Part shown: positions 1 through 9,711 of the stretch, piece after piece
How positions within the stretch are numbered: position 1 is the first letter of the stretch
Layout of the letters: each line of letters starts with the position of its first letter
Source: Mycobacterium barrassiae
Lineage (GTDB): Bacteria; Actinomycetota; Actinomycetes; Mycobacteriales; Mycobacteriaceae
Assembly: GCF_025822765.1 (NCBI RefSeq)
Contig: NZ_JACKUK010000036.1
Span: 108,312 to 172,311, forward strand
Direction of reading: 5' to 3'
Length of the DNA: 64,000 bases
Program-made: the position numbers and the translations under genes
Notes under the pieces: generated by a model
What the model was told of the DNA's origin: nothing
Database searches by the model: none
The model's input: only the letters and a program-made list of their open reading frames with translations

Positions 1-2073
<2,073 letters not shown>

Positions 2074-2077
<4 letters not shown>

Positions 2078-2691
2078 CCCTCGAGCAGATTGCGGGCATC
2101 GCCCACGAGCCGGCGGGCAAGGCGACGGGCGTCGTGGTGCTGACCCACGGCGCGGGCGGCAGTCGCGAATCGCCTCTGCTCGTGAAAATCTGCGACGAAT
2201 GGGCCTCGCGGGGCTGGCTGGCGATTCGGTACAACCTGCCGTATCGGCGGCGACGGCCGAAGGGACCGCCGTCCGGGTCGGCGGCGTCCGATCAGGCGGG
2301 CATCGTCGAGGCCATCGAGCTGGCCCACACCCTGACGGCAGGACCGGTCATCGCGGGCGGACACTCCTACGGTGGTCGCATGACGTCGATGGTGGTCGCC
2401 GAGGAAGCGGCGAAAGTCGATGCCCTGACCCTGTTTTCGTATCCATTGCATCCACCCGGAAAGCCGGAGCGAGCGCGCACCGAGCACCTGCCCCGCATCG
2501 CCGTGCCCACCGTCTTCACCCACGGCACCGCCGACCCGTTCGGGTCGATCGAGGAACTTCGCAACGCCGCCACACTCATCCCCGTCGCCACCGAGATCGT
2601 CGAGATCACCGGCGCACGACATGATCTCGGCTCGAAGACGCTCGACGTGCCGACACTCGCGGTCGACGCCGCACTACGCGTGCTTGGCTGA
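2074..2691 (+). CDS. Alpha/beta-hydrolase (KANL3/Tex30-like), third gene of the thiC operon
   Basis: A 205-residue cytoplasmic alpha/beta-hydrolase with no signal peptide. The nucleophile elbow is GGHSYGG with Ser98; Asp154 (HGTADPFGS) and His183 (GARHDLG) complete a likely triad. It corresponds in position to the gene after thiD in M. tuberculosis (Rv0421c). Its substrate is unknown. Translational coupling to thiD (ATGA at 2074-2077) suggests a housekeeping role near thiamine metabolism, for example phosphate ester or lactone hydrolysis, but nothing in the sequence proves this. Confidence 0.85.
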
Positions 2692-2719
2692 TCGGTGGTC
2701 ATCAATCTATGAATGAAGC

Positions 2720-2725
2720 TACTGT
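2720..2725 (+). promoter_or_regulatory. Leaderless-type -10 box (TACTGT) for the proline-rich membrane protein
   Basis: TACTGT fits the mycobacterial TANNNT -10 and ends exactly 6 nt before the ATG at 2732, so transcription should start at or beside the start codon. No Shine-Dalgarno sequence is present. Inferred from spacing only. Confidence 0.5.
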
Positions 2726-2731
2726 CACGGG

Positions 2732-3418
2732 ATGACCACGCCGCCGGGCAATCCCCCGCCATATGGCCAGCAGCCACCGTACGGCGGGCAGCCTCCCTAC
2801 GGGCAGCAGCCGTACGGCGAGCAGCCGCCCAATCCCTATCCCGCACCTCCGCCCGCGGCCTCCTATCCGCCGCCTCCGCCGCCCCCACCCCCGCCGGGTG
2901 CCTATCCGCCCCCACCACCGCAGCCGTATTCGCAGCAGCCGCAGGGCTATTTCCCGCCGCCGCCGAAGTCGAACTCCAACAAGGCCGGGCTCATCGTCCT
3001 CGGCATCGTCGTGGGGCTGCTCGTGCTCGGGGTCGGCGGCGGCATCCTGATCTACCTCCTCGTCGGTAAGGGCACCGTCACCGCGACGGACGTCAAGATG
3101 GGCGACTGTCTGTCTGAAATCCCGGCCGACACCCGGGTGCTGACCGTGAAGACGATCGAGTGCTCCGAACCGCACGCGGGCGAAGTCTTCGCGGTACTGC
3201 AGATGACCGGCGACAAGTTCCCCGGCCAGTCGGCCATCGACAAATACGCCGACAAGTGCAGCCCGGAGCTCGCGAGCTACTCGCCCGAGGCGATGACAGA
3301 CGATTCCGTGCAGCTATACGTGCTCTACCCCACCGCGGAGACATGGGAGCAGGGCGACCGGGCTGTGACTTGCATCGCAACGCTCGACCCACCGCGCTCG
3401 GGAACACTCAAGCGCTGA
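2732..3418 (+). CDS. Proline-rich single-pass membrane protein, septum-formation-domain-like
   Basis: A 228-residue protein with a cytoplasmic N-terminus of about 80 residues made almost wholly of Pro, Gly, Gln and Tyr (repeated PPYGQQP-type units and a run of ten prolines). One membrane helix follows (about residues 85-111), then an extracytoplasmic domain of about 115 residues with several cysteines that could pair (GDCLSEI, IECSEPH, DKCSPEL, VTCIA). The C-terminal domain resembles the actinobacterial 'septum formation' family; the motif around CSEPHAGEVFAV is typical. Function is unproven; a role at the cell wall or division site is inferred from family membership. It stands between the thi operon and the monooxygenase and has its own probable leaderless promoter. 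Confidence 0.75.
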   Translation: MTTPPGNPPPYGQQPPYGGQPPYGQQPYGEQPPNPYPAPPPAASYPPPPPPPPPPGAYPPPPPQPYSQQPQGYFPPPPKSNSNKAGLIVLGIVVGLLVLGVGGGILIYLLVGKGTVTATDVKMGDCLSEIPADTRVLTVKTIECSEPHAGEVFAVLQMTGDKFPGQSAIDKYADKCSPELASYSPEAMTDDSVQLYVLYPTAETWEQGDRAVTCIATLDPPRSGTLKR

Positions 3419-3451
3419 CGCGAACCACGGAAGGCCTCCCGGTACCTAACT

Positions 3452-3466
3452 GGTACCTGAGGTACC
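3452..3466. promoter_or_regulatory. Candidate operator: perfect 15-bp palindrome, with a third GGTACC upstream
   Basis: GGTACCTGAGGTACC is a perfect palindrome around a central G. Another GGTACC lies at 3441-3446, so three copies occur within 26 bp. The palindrome overlaps the putative -10 of the monooxygenase gene, where a repressor could block transcription. The TetR protein encoded two genes downstream is the obvious candidate; binding is inferred. Confidence 0.5.
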
Positions 3467-3468
3467 GT
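3463..3468 (+). promoter_or_regulatory. Leaderless-type -10 box (TACCGT) for the monooxygenase
   Basis: TACCGT ends 6 nt before the ATG at 3475, and no ribosome-binding site is seen upstream of that ATG. It lies inside the GGTACC palindrome region, linking promoter and operator. Confidence 0.45.
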
Positions 3469-3474
3469 CTGATC

Positions 3475-4962
3475 ATGGGTTCGGAGCAGTTCGACGCCGT
3501 CATCGTAGGCGCCGGTTTCGGGGGGATCGGCGCTGCCATCCAGCTCAAAAGGTTGGGCATGGAGAACTTCGTCATCCTCGACCGCGAGGACGACCTGGGC
3601 GGGACCTGGCATGTCAACCGCTACCCCGGCCTGGCCGTCGATGTCCCGACCACCACCTACTCCTACTTCTTCGAGCCGAACCCCAACTGGTCGCGCTTGT
3701 TCTCCACGGGTGCGGAAATCAAGCAGTACGCCGACGACGTGGCCGACAAGTACGACGTCCGCTCGCACATGCGGTTCAACACCACTGTCGAGAGCGCGCG
3801 GTGGGATGAAGAGGCCAAGATGTGGCAGGTCGCAGTGGGCGGCGGCGAGACGCTGAGCACCCGCTACCTGATCACCGCCACCGGCTTCCTTTCGCAGCCC
3901 CACACCCCGGACATCCCGGGTATCACCGGGTTCGAGGGCAAGGTGATCCACACCACCGCCTGGGACGACAGCTACGACCTGACCGGTAAGCGGATCGCAA
4001 TCATCGGCACCGGTGCAACCGCAGTGCAGCTCATCCCCGAGCTGGCAAAGAAGGCCGCCGACCTGACCGTGTACCAGCGGACCGCGATCTGGGTGGTGCC
4101 CAAGCTCGACTTCGGGTTCTCCGAACGCACCAAGCGGTTGTTCGCACGGGCTCCGTTGACACAGAGGGCAATTCGAGCCATCACCGACGCGGTATACGAG
4201 TTCTTCAACTATGTCGTGCTCCATCACCGCCAGCTACTCTTCCGCAGGCTCAACATCAGCGCCTCGGATCTGGCCAAGCTGCACCGGTTCCTGTCGGTCC
4301 GCGACCCCGAGTTGCGTGCAAAGCTCACGCCGAACTACGACTTCGGCTGCAAGCGCCCCACGTTCTCGAACAACTACTACCGCATCTTCACCAAACCGCA
4401 TGTCCACCTTCAGGACAGCGGGATCGAACGCATCGAGCCTGACGCGATCATCGCCAACAATGGCACCAGAACCCCCATCGACACCTTGGTGCTCGCCACC
4501 GGTTTCGACCTGTGGGAAGCAAACTTCCCCGCCATCGAGATCATCGGCCGGGAGGGTCGCAACCTCGGAAAGTGGTGGCGCGACACCAGGTTCCAGGCAT
4601 ATCAGGGCGTCTCCGTGCCGTACTTCCCCAATTACCTGAGCCTGGCCAGCCCCTATGCGTTCCTCGGATTGAACTTCTTCAACACGATGGAATACCAGAT
4701 GCGGCACATGGATCGGCTGTTCGGTGAGATGAAGAGGCGCGGTGCGACGACGTTCGAAATCACCGAGGACGCCAACACGCGTTACCTCGACCGGATGACG
4801 GAGCGGGTCGGCGACTCGGTGTTCGCCATCGGCAATTGCGCGACGTCGAGGTCGTACTACTTCAACCCCAGCGGTGAGGCCACCCTGCTGCGTCCGATGT
4901 CCACCCGCACGGCCATCAAGGAAGCCTCCGAGTACCCTCTTAGCGATTACGAGATCTCCTGA
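3475..4962 (+). CDS. Flavin-containing (Baeyer-Villiger-type) monooxygenase
   Basis: A 495-residue FAD/NADPH monooxygenase expected to oxygenate ketones, or other lipophilic substrates, to esters. It has the FAD Rossmann motif GAGFGG (residues 12-17), the Baeyer-Villiger fingerprint FEGKVIHTTAWDD (about 153-165, matching FxGxxxHxxxW), and a second NADPH Rossmann motif IIGTGATA (about 175-182). The length is normal for EthA-like enzymes. The ATG at 3475 is chosen because the FAD motif follows at the usual distance; the frame is open further upstream without homology. A DoxX-like gene follows after 18 nt and a tandem-domain TetR gene converges on the pair, forming a probable inducible module. 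The substrate cannot be read from sequence. Confidence 0.9.
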   Translation: MGSEQFDAVIVGAGFGGIGAAIQLKRLGMENFVILDREDDLGGTWHVNRYPGLAVDVPTTTYSYFFEPNPNWSRLFSTGAEIKQYADDVADKYDVRSHMRFNTTVESARWDEEAKMWQVAVGGGETLSTRYLITATGFLSQPHTPDIPGITGFEGKVIHTTAWDDSYDLTGKRIAIIGTGATAVQLIPELAKKAADLTVYQRTAIWVVPKLDFGFSERTKRLFARAPLTQRAIRAITDAVYEFFNYVVLHHRQLLFRRLNISASDLAKLHRFLSVRDPELRAKLTPNYDFGCKRPTFSNNYYRIFTKPHVHLQDSGIERIEPDAIIANNGTRTPIDTLVLATGFDLWEANFPAIEIIGREGRNLGKWWRDTRFQAYQGVSVPYFPNYLSLASPYAFLGLNFFNTMEYQMRHMDRLFGEMKRRGATTFEITEDANTRYLDRMTERVGDSVFAIGNCATSRSYYFNPSGEATLLRPMSTRTAIKEASEYPLSDYEIS

Positions 4963-4980
4963 CCGAGAGGAACATCAGCT

Positions 4981-5247
4981 GTGCCGAAGCAGAATTCGCG
5001 GGTCGTCAAGCTGGTCGGCCTCGGTCTCGCCGGTGTCGGGTTGTCGCATTTCGTGAAGCCGCAGCTGTTCGAGTCGATCACCGTGTCGGCGTTCCCCCGC
5101 GACACCCGTCAGCACATCTACATCAACGGCGGTATCGAAACCGCGATCGGCCTCGGGCTGGCCGCGCCGAAGACCCGCAAGTTGGCGGCTCTCGGCACCG
5201 TCGGATACCTGGCCTATTTGGCGGGGAACGTCGCGCGTAACCGGTAG
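4981..5247 (+). CDS. Small DoxX-like membrane protein
   Basis: An 88-residue protein with a GTG start preceded by GAGAGGAAC. It contains hydrophobic segments around residues 10-25 and 45-82 and the conserved HFVKPQ(L)F and NGGIETAIGLGL patterns of short DoxX/MauE-like membrane proteins. It follows the monooxygenase by 18 nt and is probably co-transcribed with it. Its last 34 bp overlap the 3' end of the convergent tetR gene. A role as membrane partner of the oxidase is only suggested by position. Confidence 0.75.
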   Translation: MPKQNSRVVKLVGLGLAGVGLSHFVKPQLFESITVSAFPRDTRQHIYINGGIETAIGLGLAAPKTRKLAALGTVGYLAYLAGNVARNR

Positions 5248-6467
5248 CGGCCCAACAGCGTCAGGTCGAGCAGCCGCCTGACCGTCGCAACGCTCTGCGC
5301 CGACCGCTGATACTGCATCAGTCGGCCGAGATCGATCACCAGTGACATCGAGGCGTGGACGGCGAACCGCGCCTGTCCCGGCGTCCACTCCTGGCGCACG
5401 GCCGTCACGAGCTCGACCCACGCCTCGACGGTGGCGCGCTGCATGTTGCGCAGGATCTTCTGATCCGACACGGCCATGTTGAGCCGCTCGCTGTAGTAGA
5501 CGTAGTCCAGCTCCGGCTGGTCGAACGACCGCGCCACGTACGCATCGATGATCGCGGTCAGCGCCTCCACCGGCTCGTCGATCGTGGCGGTGATGGCCGC
5601 CGTGTCCGCCGAGAGGCGATCGGCCGCCCTCCTGAAAACGGCGGCAAGGATGTCGCTCTTGCCGGAGAAGTAGCGATAGATCCCCGACGCCGGCATCCCA
5701 ACCGCTGCCGCGATGTCTTCCATGCCGGTGTCCCGATAGCCCTTGAGGTTGAACAGCCGCAAAGACTCGTCCAACAGCGCTTCATATCGCGACGGCTCCA
5801 CCGCCGGCGTCAGCTGCGCCTCGACGGTGCCCTCGTCGTCATCGATATCCGGCAGCTCGGCGCTCAGGACCGTGTTGGTCAGGTCGGCCAGCAACGCCCG
5901 AACCTGGATGGCAGGCAGCTTGGCCCGGTGATCGACGATGCTGCCCACCACCGAAAGGGCCGCGGTGGAAAGCGTCCAGCGCTGCCGCGGCGTCAGCTCC
6001 GGACGGATCGCGCACAGCGGTCGCTGGATTCGACGGTGCACGGTGCGCATCTGCGAGAACAGGGAGGCCTGATCGTCGCCGCGCAGATACCTGGCCTCCC
6101 ACCGATACAGCCCACCTGAATCTCGATTGGCCATCGCGGTGTCGATGAGCGCGGTGATCAGCTGCTGCAGGACCAGATGTGGGTCGTGCAAAGGATGCTC
6201 GCCGTCAACTTCGTCGGCGAATTCCGTGCTGTCGACCAGCTGCTGACCGAGGCTGAGCACCGCGTCCCGGAAGAGTTCGTACTTTCCGGTGTAGTGCCGG
6301 TACAGCGCGGCCGCCGAGATGCCCACCCGGGACGCGATAGCCTCCATGCTGACACCGTGAAAGCCCAGCGTGCTGAACGCCTCGGCCGACGCCCGCGCGA
6401 TCTGGTCCTTGCGGTCCTTCGGGCGGCGCCGAACCTCATCGCCACTCGCGGACCGGGGGCGCGCCAT
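5214..6467 (-). CDS. TetR-family regulator with two TetR DNA-binding domains
   Basis: A 417-residue protein, about twice the normal TetR length. The first TetR_N domain covers roughly residues 18-70 (helix-turn-helix around MEAIASRVGISAAALYRHYT). A second full TetR_N domain occurs at about 224-280 (MEDIAAAVGMPASGIYRYFS), each followed by a helical ligand-domain-like region. The ATG at 6467 (MARPRSASG) is preferred over the longer open frame because it gives the usual basic N-terminal arm and has a -10 box 7 nt upstream. It converges on the monooxygenase/DoxX pair with a 34-bp 3' overlap, making it the likely repressor acting at the GGTACC palindrome. Confidence 0.87.
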   Translation of the reverse strand: MARPRSASGDEVRRRPKDRKDQIARASAEAFSTLGFHGVSMEAIASRVGISAAALYRHYTGKYELFRDAVLSLGQQLVDSTEFADEVDGEHPLHDPHLVLQQLITALIDTAMANRDSGGLYRWEARYLRGDDQASLFSQMRTVHRRIQRPLCAIRPELTPRQRWTLSTAALSVVGSIVDHRAKLPAIQVRALLADLTNTVLSAELPDIDDDEGTVEAQLTPAVEPSRYEALLDESLRLFNLKGYRDTGMEDIAAAVGMPASGIYRYFSGKSDILAAVFRRAADRLSADTAAITATIDEPVEALTAIIDAYVARSFDQPELDYVYYSERLNMAVSDQKILRNMQRATVEAWVELVTAVRQEWTPGQARFAVHASMSLVIDLGRLMQYQRSAQSVATVRRLLDLTLLGRYRLRATFPAK

Positions 6468-6474
6468 GGCGATC

Positions 6475-6480
6475 ACGATA
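6475..6480 (-). promoter_or_regulatory. Leaderless-type -10 box (TATCGT) for the tandem TetR gene
   Basis: On the minus strand TATCGT ends 7 nt before the ATG at 6467. This supports that start codon over the longer open frame beginning near 6509. Confidence 0.45.
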
Positions 6481-6536
6481 ACGGATGCTGGGCACGCATA
6501 GTCGCCCAACTAACGTCAAAACCCAGGCCCAGGCTA

Positions 6537-6564
6537 TTGCAGCAAAGAGAATGAGCATTAACAT
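6537..6564 (+). promoter_or_regulatory. SigA-like promoter TTGCAG-16-TAACAT, leaderless
   Basis: TTGCAG (6537-6542), a 16-nt spacer and TAACAT (6559-6564), which ends 6 nt before the ATG at 6571. This is one of the few start sites here where both -35 and -10 can be read. Confidence 0.55.
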
Positions 6565-6570
6565 AAAGAC

Positions 6571-6795
6571 ATGCTCGGCCTACTGCGGAAGCTCTTGAGC
6601 TTCCAGGTGACGGTCGGCGAACTGATCACAGTGGCCCTGGTCCTGGGCACGCCGTATCTGATCGTCGGCGCCATCTGGTCGAGCACGCACACCGCGCACC
6701 TGCAGCGCATGGCCGGCGTCGACCTGGTCGTCTCGTATCTCGGGGCAATCGTGTCGTGGCCGGTGCTGCTCTTCGCGGACGTATGCATGACATGA
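6571..6795 (+). CDS. Small two-helix membrane protein, function unknown
   Basis: A 74-residue protein with two hydrophobic segments (about residues 15-38 and 49-70) joined by a short loop containing HTAHLQRMAG. No family could be named. It has a convincing leaderless promoter and lies 12 bp upstream of another small membrane protein gene, so the two are probably an operon. It is divergent from the tetR gene. Confidence 0.65.
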   Translation: MLGLLRKLLSFQVTVGELITVALVLGTPYLIVGAIWSSTHTAHLQRMAGVDLVVSYLGAIVSWPVLLFADVCMT

Positions 6796-6807
6796 CGGGG
6801 GAACACA

Positions 6808-7149
6808 GTGCAAAAGCGTCACCACCGCCTTGCCTATACGGGCATCGCGGCCGCCAGCGTATTGGCCGTCGGACTTCTGGCGTTGAACTTTCCGGTCTTC
6901 ATCGACGCGTTTGACCAGTGGGGTTGGCAGATCAAATGCGGGACGGGCTATATCACCGACCTGACCCAGGCCGCGGCGAGCGCCGGTGACGCGAACTACG
7001 TCGAGCAGTGCGAAACGGCGCTGTTGATGCGCCGCTTGTGGACCATCCCGCTCGTCGTGATCGGCGCCGTGGTGGTCATCGTGGTCTCGGTGGCGTCCGC
7101 GACGGCGTCGGCCCGCGAAACCTTGTCGGCGTACCGCGAGACCGCCTGA
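6808..7149 (+). CDS. Small two-helix membrane protein, function unknown
   Basis: A 113-residue protein with a GTG start preceded by a GGGGGAA ribosome-binding site. There is a membrane segment near each end (about residues 9-31 and 76-100). Between them is a loop of about 45 residues with two cysteines (IKCGTGY and VEQCETA) that could form a disulfide if extracytoplasmic. It follows the 74-residue membrane protein directly. I do not recognise the family. Confidence 0.65.
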   Translation: MQKRHHRLAYTGIAAASVLAVGLLALNFPVFIDAFDQWGWQIKCGTGYITDLTQAAASAGDANYVEQCETALLMRRLWTIPLVVIGAVVVIVVSVASATASARETLSAYRETA

Positions 7150-7173
7150 CACACCTGCGCGGACGCGCTGGCC

Positions 7174-7179
7174 TAGCAT
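7174..7179 (+). promoter_or_regulatory. Leaderless-type -10 box (TAGCAT) for the APC permease
   Basis: TAGCAT ends 7 nt before the GTG at 7187; no Shine-Dalgarno sequence intervenes. No clear -35 is visible. Confidence 0.4.
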
Positions 7180-7186
7180 CGGCTCG

Positions 7187-8434
7187 GTGAGCGCGCCCGG
7201 CGGACCGCAGCTACACCGGCGGCTCGGCACATTCGATGCCGTGACCATCGGCCTCGGCTCGATGCTCGGCGCAGGTATCTTCGTCGCGCTTGCGCCTGCC
7301 GCCGCGGCCGCAGGCGCCGGATTGCTCATCGGCCTGGGTATCGCCGCCGTCGTCGCGTACTGCAACGCCACCTCCTCGGCCCGACTGGCCGCCCGATACC
7401 CCGAGTCCGGCGGCACCTACGTGTACGGCAGGGAACGTCTCGGCGAGTTCTGGGGCTACACCGCGGGATGGAGCTTCGTCGTCGGTAAGACCGCGTCGTG
7501 CGGCGCGATGGCGCTGACCGTCGGCTACTATGTATGGCCGGCCTGGGCGCACGCCGTCGCGGTCGCGGCGGTGGTGGCGCTGACGGCGTTGAACTACACC
7601 GGCATTCAGAAGTCGGCGCTGCTGACGCGGGCCATCGTCGTGGTGGTCCTTGCGGTGCTCGCCGCGGTGGTGGTCGTCATCCTCGGGTTCGGGGATGCCG
7701 ACGTCACCCGCATCTGGTCCGGCTCCGACATCTCGGCGATGGGCGTGCTGCAGGCCGCCGGACTGCTGTTCTTTGCATTCGCCGGTTACGCCCGCATCGC
7801 CACCCTTGGCGAGGAGGTCCGCGATCCCGCGCGCACGATCCCGCACGCCATCCCGATCGCGTTGACCATCGCGCTGCTGGTCTACGGAATCGTCGCCGTC
7901 GCGGTGCTGGCCGAATTGGGCAGTGCCACACTGGCATCCACGCCGGCTCCGCTCGCCGACGCGGTGGCGGCGGCCGGCTTCCCGACCCTGGAACCGATGG
8001 TGCGCGCAGGTGCTGCAGTGGCAGCGTTGGGGGCATTGCTGGCGCTGATCCTGGGGGTGTCACGTACGACGCTGGCGATGGCGCGCGACCGCCACCTACC
8101 GCACGCCCTGGCCGCAGTGCACCCGCGGTTCGGTAGCCCGCACCGCGCCGAGGTGGCCGTCGGCATCGTGGTGGCGGTGGTGGCGGCACTCGTCGACGTC
8201 CGCGCGGCAATCGGTTTCTCGTCGTTCGCGGTGCTGCTGTACTACGCGATCGCGAACGCATCGGCATGGAATCTCGGTGCTCTCGGTGCGCGAATCGTCC
8301 CGGGCGTCGGCCTGGCGGGCTGCCTGCTGCTGGCGTTCACGCTGCCGCTGCCCGCGGTGATCGTCGGCTCTGGTGTGGTCGTCGCGGGCGCCGTTGCCTA
8401 CGGTCTTAGGTCATGGCGATCACCCCGTCGTTGA
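7187..8434 (+). CDS. APC-family amino-acid permease
   Basis: A 415-residue polytopic protein of the amino acid-polyamine-organocation superfamily. The first helix contains the unwound-helix signature GSMLGAGIFVAL (about residues 25-36), and the loop ARYPESGGTYVYGRE is typical of the family. It is slightly shorter than most APC carriers, ending after about eleven or twelve helices. The substrate is not predictable. The GTG at 7187 is close to a TAGCAT -10 box. The gene overlaps the following NCS2 permease by 22 bp, so the two transporters are translationally coupled. Confidence 0.85.
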   Translation: MSAPGGPQLHRRLGTFDAVTIGLGSMLGAGIFVALAPAAAAAGAGLLIGLGIAAVVAYCNATSSARLAARYPESGGTYVYGRERLGEFWGYTAGWSFVVGKTASCGAMALTVGYYVWPAWAHAVAVAAVVALTALNYTGIQKSALLTRAIVVVVLAVLAAVVVVILGFGDADVTRIWSGSDISAMGVLQAAGLLFFAFAGYARIATLGEEVRDPARTIPHAIPIALTIALLVYGIVAVAVLAELGSATLASTPAPLADAVAAAGFPTLEPMVRAGAAVAALGALLALILGVSRTTLAMARDRHLPHALAAVHPRFGSPHRAEVAVGIVVAVVAALVDVRAAIGFSSFAVLLYYAIANASAWNLGALGARIVPGVGLAGCLLLAFTLPLPAVIVGSGVVVAGAVAYGLRSWRSPRR

Positions 8435-9711
8435 AATGGACGAGAGTCGAGGCCCGTGCCGACGACGACTTCGTCGTCGCACCTGACGAACGGCTGGACT
8501 GGTTCCGCACCATCGGCATCGGCGCGCAACACGTCGTGGCGATGTTCGGTGCCACCTTCCTGGTGCCGGTGCTCACCGGCTTCCCGCCCGCCACCACCCT
8601 GCTGTTCTCGGGTGTGGGCACGGTGTTGTTCCTGCTGATCACCGGCAACCGGCTGCCCAGCTATCTGGGCTCGAGCTTCTCGGTGATCGCACCGGTCACC
8701 GCGGCCGTCGCGTCGAACGGCACCGGCAGCGCATTGGGCGGCCTGGTGGCCGTCGGTCTCACGCTGATCGTCATCGGCGCGGTCGTGCATCTGGTCGGCA
8801 CCCACTGGATCGACGTGACGTTGCCGCCGGTGGTCACCGGCGCGATCGTCGCCCTGATCGGGTTCAACCTCGCACCCGCGGCGAAGTCGAACTTCGAGAA
8901 GGGTCCACTCGTGGGCATCGTCACCCTGGTGATCCTGGTGGCGACGCTGGCGTTCTTCCGCGGCATCATCGGCAGGCTGGCGATCTTCCTCGCCGTGGTC
9001 GCCGGTTACGTGCTGGCGCTGATCCTCGGCGAAGTCGACACCTCCGGCATCGCCGCGGCGCCGTGGCTCGGCCTGCCCGAGTTCCAGACCCCGACGTTCA
9101 CGTTGGCGGTGCTGCCCATGTTCCTGCCCGCCGTCATCGCGCTGGTCGCCGAGAACATCGGGCATGTGAAGTCGGTCGGCCAGATGACCGACACGGACGT
9201 CGATCCGGTGATGGGCCGTGCGCTGGCCGCCGACGGGGTGGCCACGACACTCGCGGGGTTCGGCGGCGGTTCGGCGACCACTACGTACGCCGAGAACATC
9301 GGGGTCATGGCGGCCACCCGCGTCTATTCGACGGCCGCGTACTGGGTGGCCGCGGCGGTCGCCATCCTGCTGTCGCTGTGCCCGAAGGTGGGCGCCGTTA
9401 TCTCGGCCATCCCCGCAGGCGTGCTCGGCGGGGCGACCGTCGTGCTCTACGGGCTGGTCGGCATCCTCGGTGTGCGGATCTGGCTGACCAATCGAGTGGA
9501 CTTCGCCAAGCCCCTGAACCAGATGACCGCAGCGATCCCGTTGATCATCGGTATCGCCGACTTCACCTGGCATGCAGGCAATCTGACGTTCACCGGCATC
9601 GCGCTGGGATCGATCGCCGCGCTGGTCGTCTACCACGGCATGCGGTTGTTGGGCCTGCGGCCGGCTAGGGAGCGCTCCGATGCCGCTGATCCCACGCCGG
9701 AACACCGTTGA
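8413..9711 (+). CDS. NCS2-family uracil/xanthine permease
   Basis: A 432-residue nucleobase:cation symporter of the UraA/NCS2 family. It has the typical N-terminal block (GAQHVVAMFGATFLVPVLTG), the half-helix region LPSYLGSSFS and the motif AENIGHVKSVG with the Glu used for nucleobase binding. It begins inside the APC permease gene. Its last 47 bp overlap the 3' end of the convergent M28 peptidase gene. Uracil is the likeliest substrate; xanthine is possible. Confidence 0.88.
   Translation: MAITPSLKWTRVEARADDDFVVAPDERLDWFRTIGIGAQHVVAMFGATFLVPVLTGFPPATTLLFSGVGTVLFLLITGNRLPSYLGSSFSVIAPVTAAVASNGTGSALGGLVAVGLTLIVIGAVVHLVGTHWIDVTLPPVVTGAIVALIGFNLAPAAKSNFEKGPLVGIVTLVILVATLAFFRGIIGRLAIFLAVVAGYVLALILGEVDTSGIAAAPWLGLPEFQTPTFTLAVLPMFLPAVIALVAENIGHVKSVGQMTDTDVDPVMGRALAADGVATTLAGFGGGSATTTYAENIGVMAATRVYSTAAYWVAAAVAILLSLCPKVGAVISAIPAGVLGGATVVLYGLVGILGVRIWLTNRVDFAKPLNQMTAAIPLIIGIADFTWHAGNLTFTGIALGSIAALVVYHGMRLLGLRPARERSDAADPTPEHR

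Noticed and set aside
5355-6119. A 254-codon plus-strand frame opposite the TetR gene
   Set aside because: The minus strand encodes two clear TetR helix-turn-helix domains here; the plus frame is Arg-rich noise.
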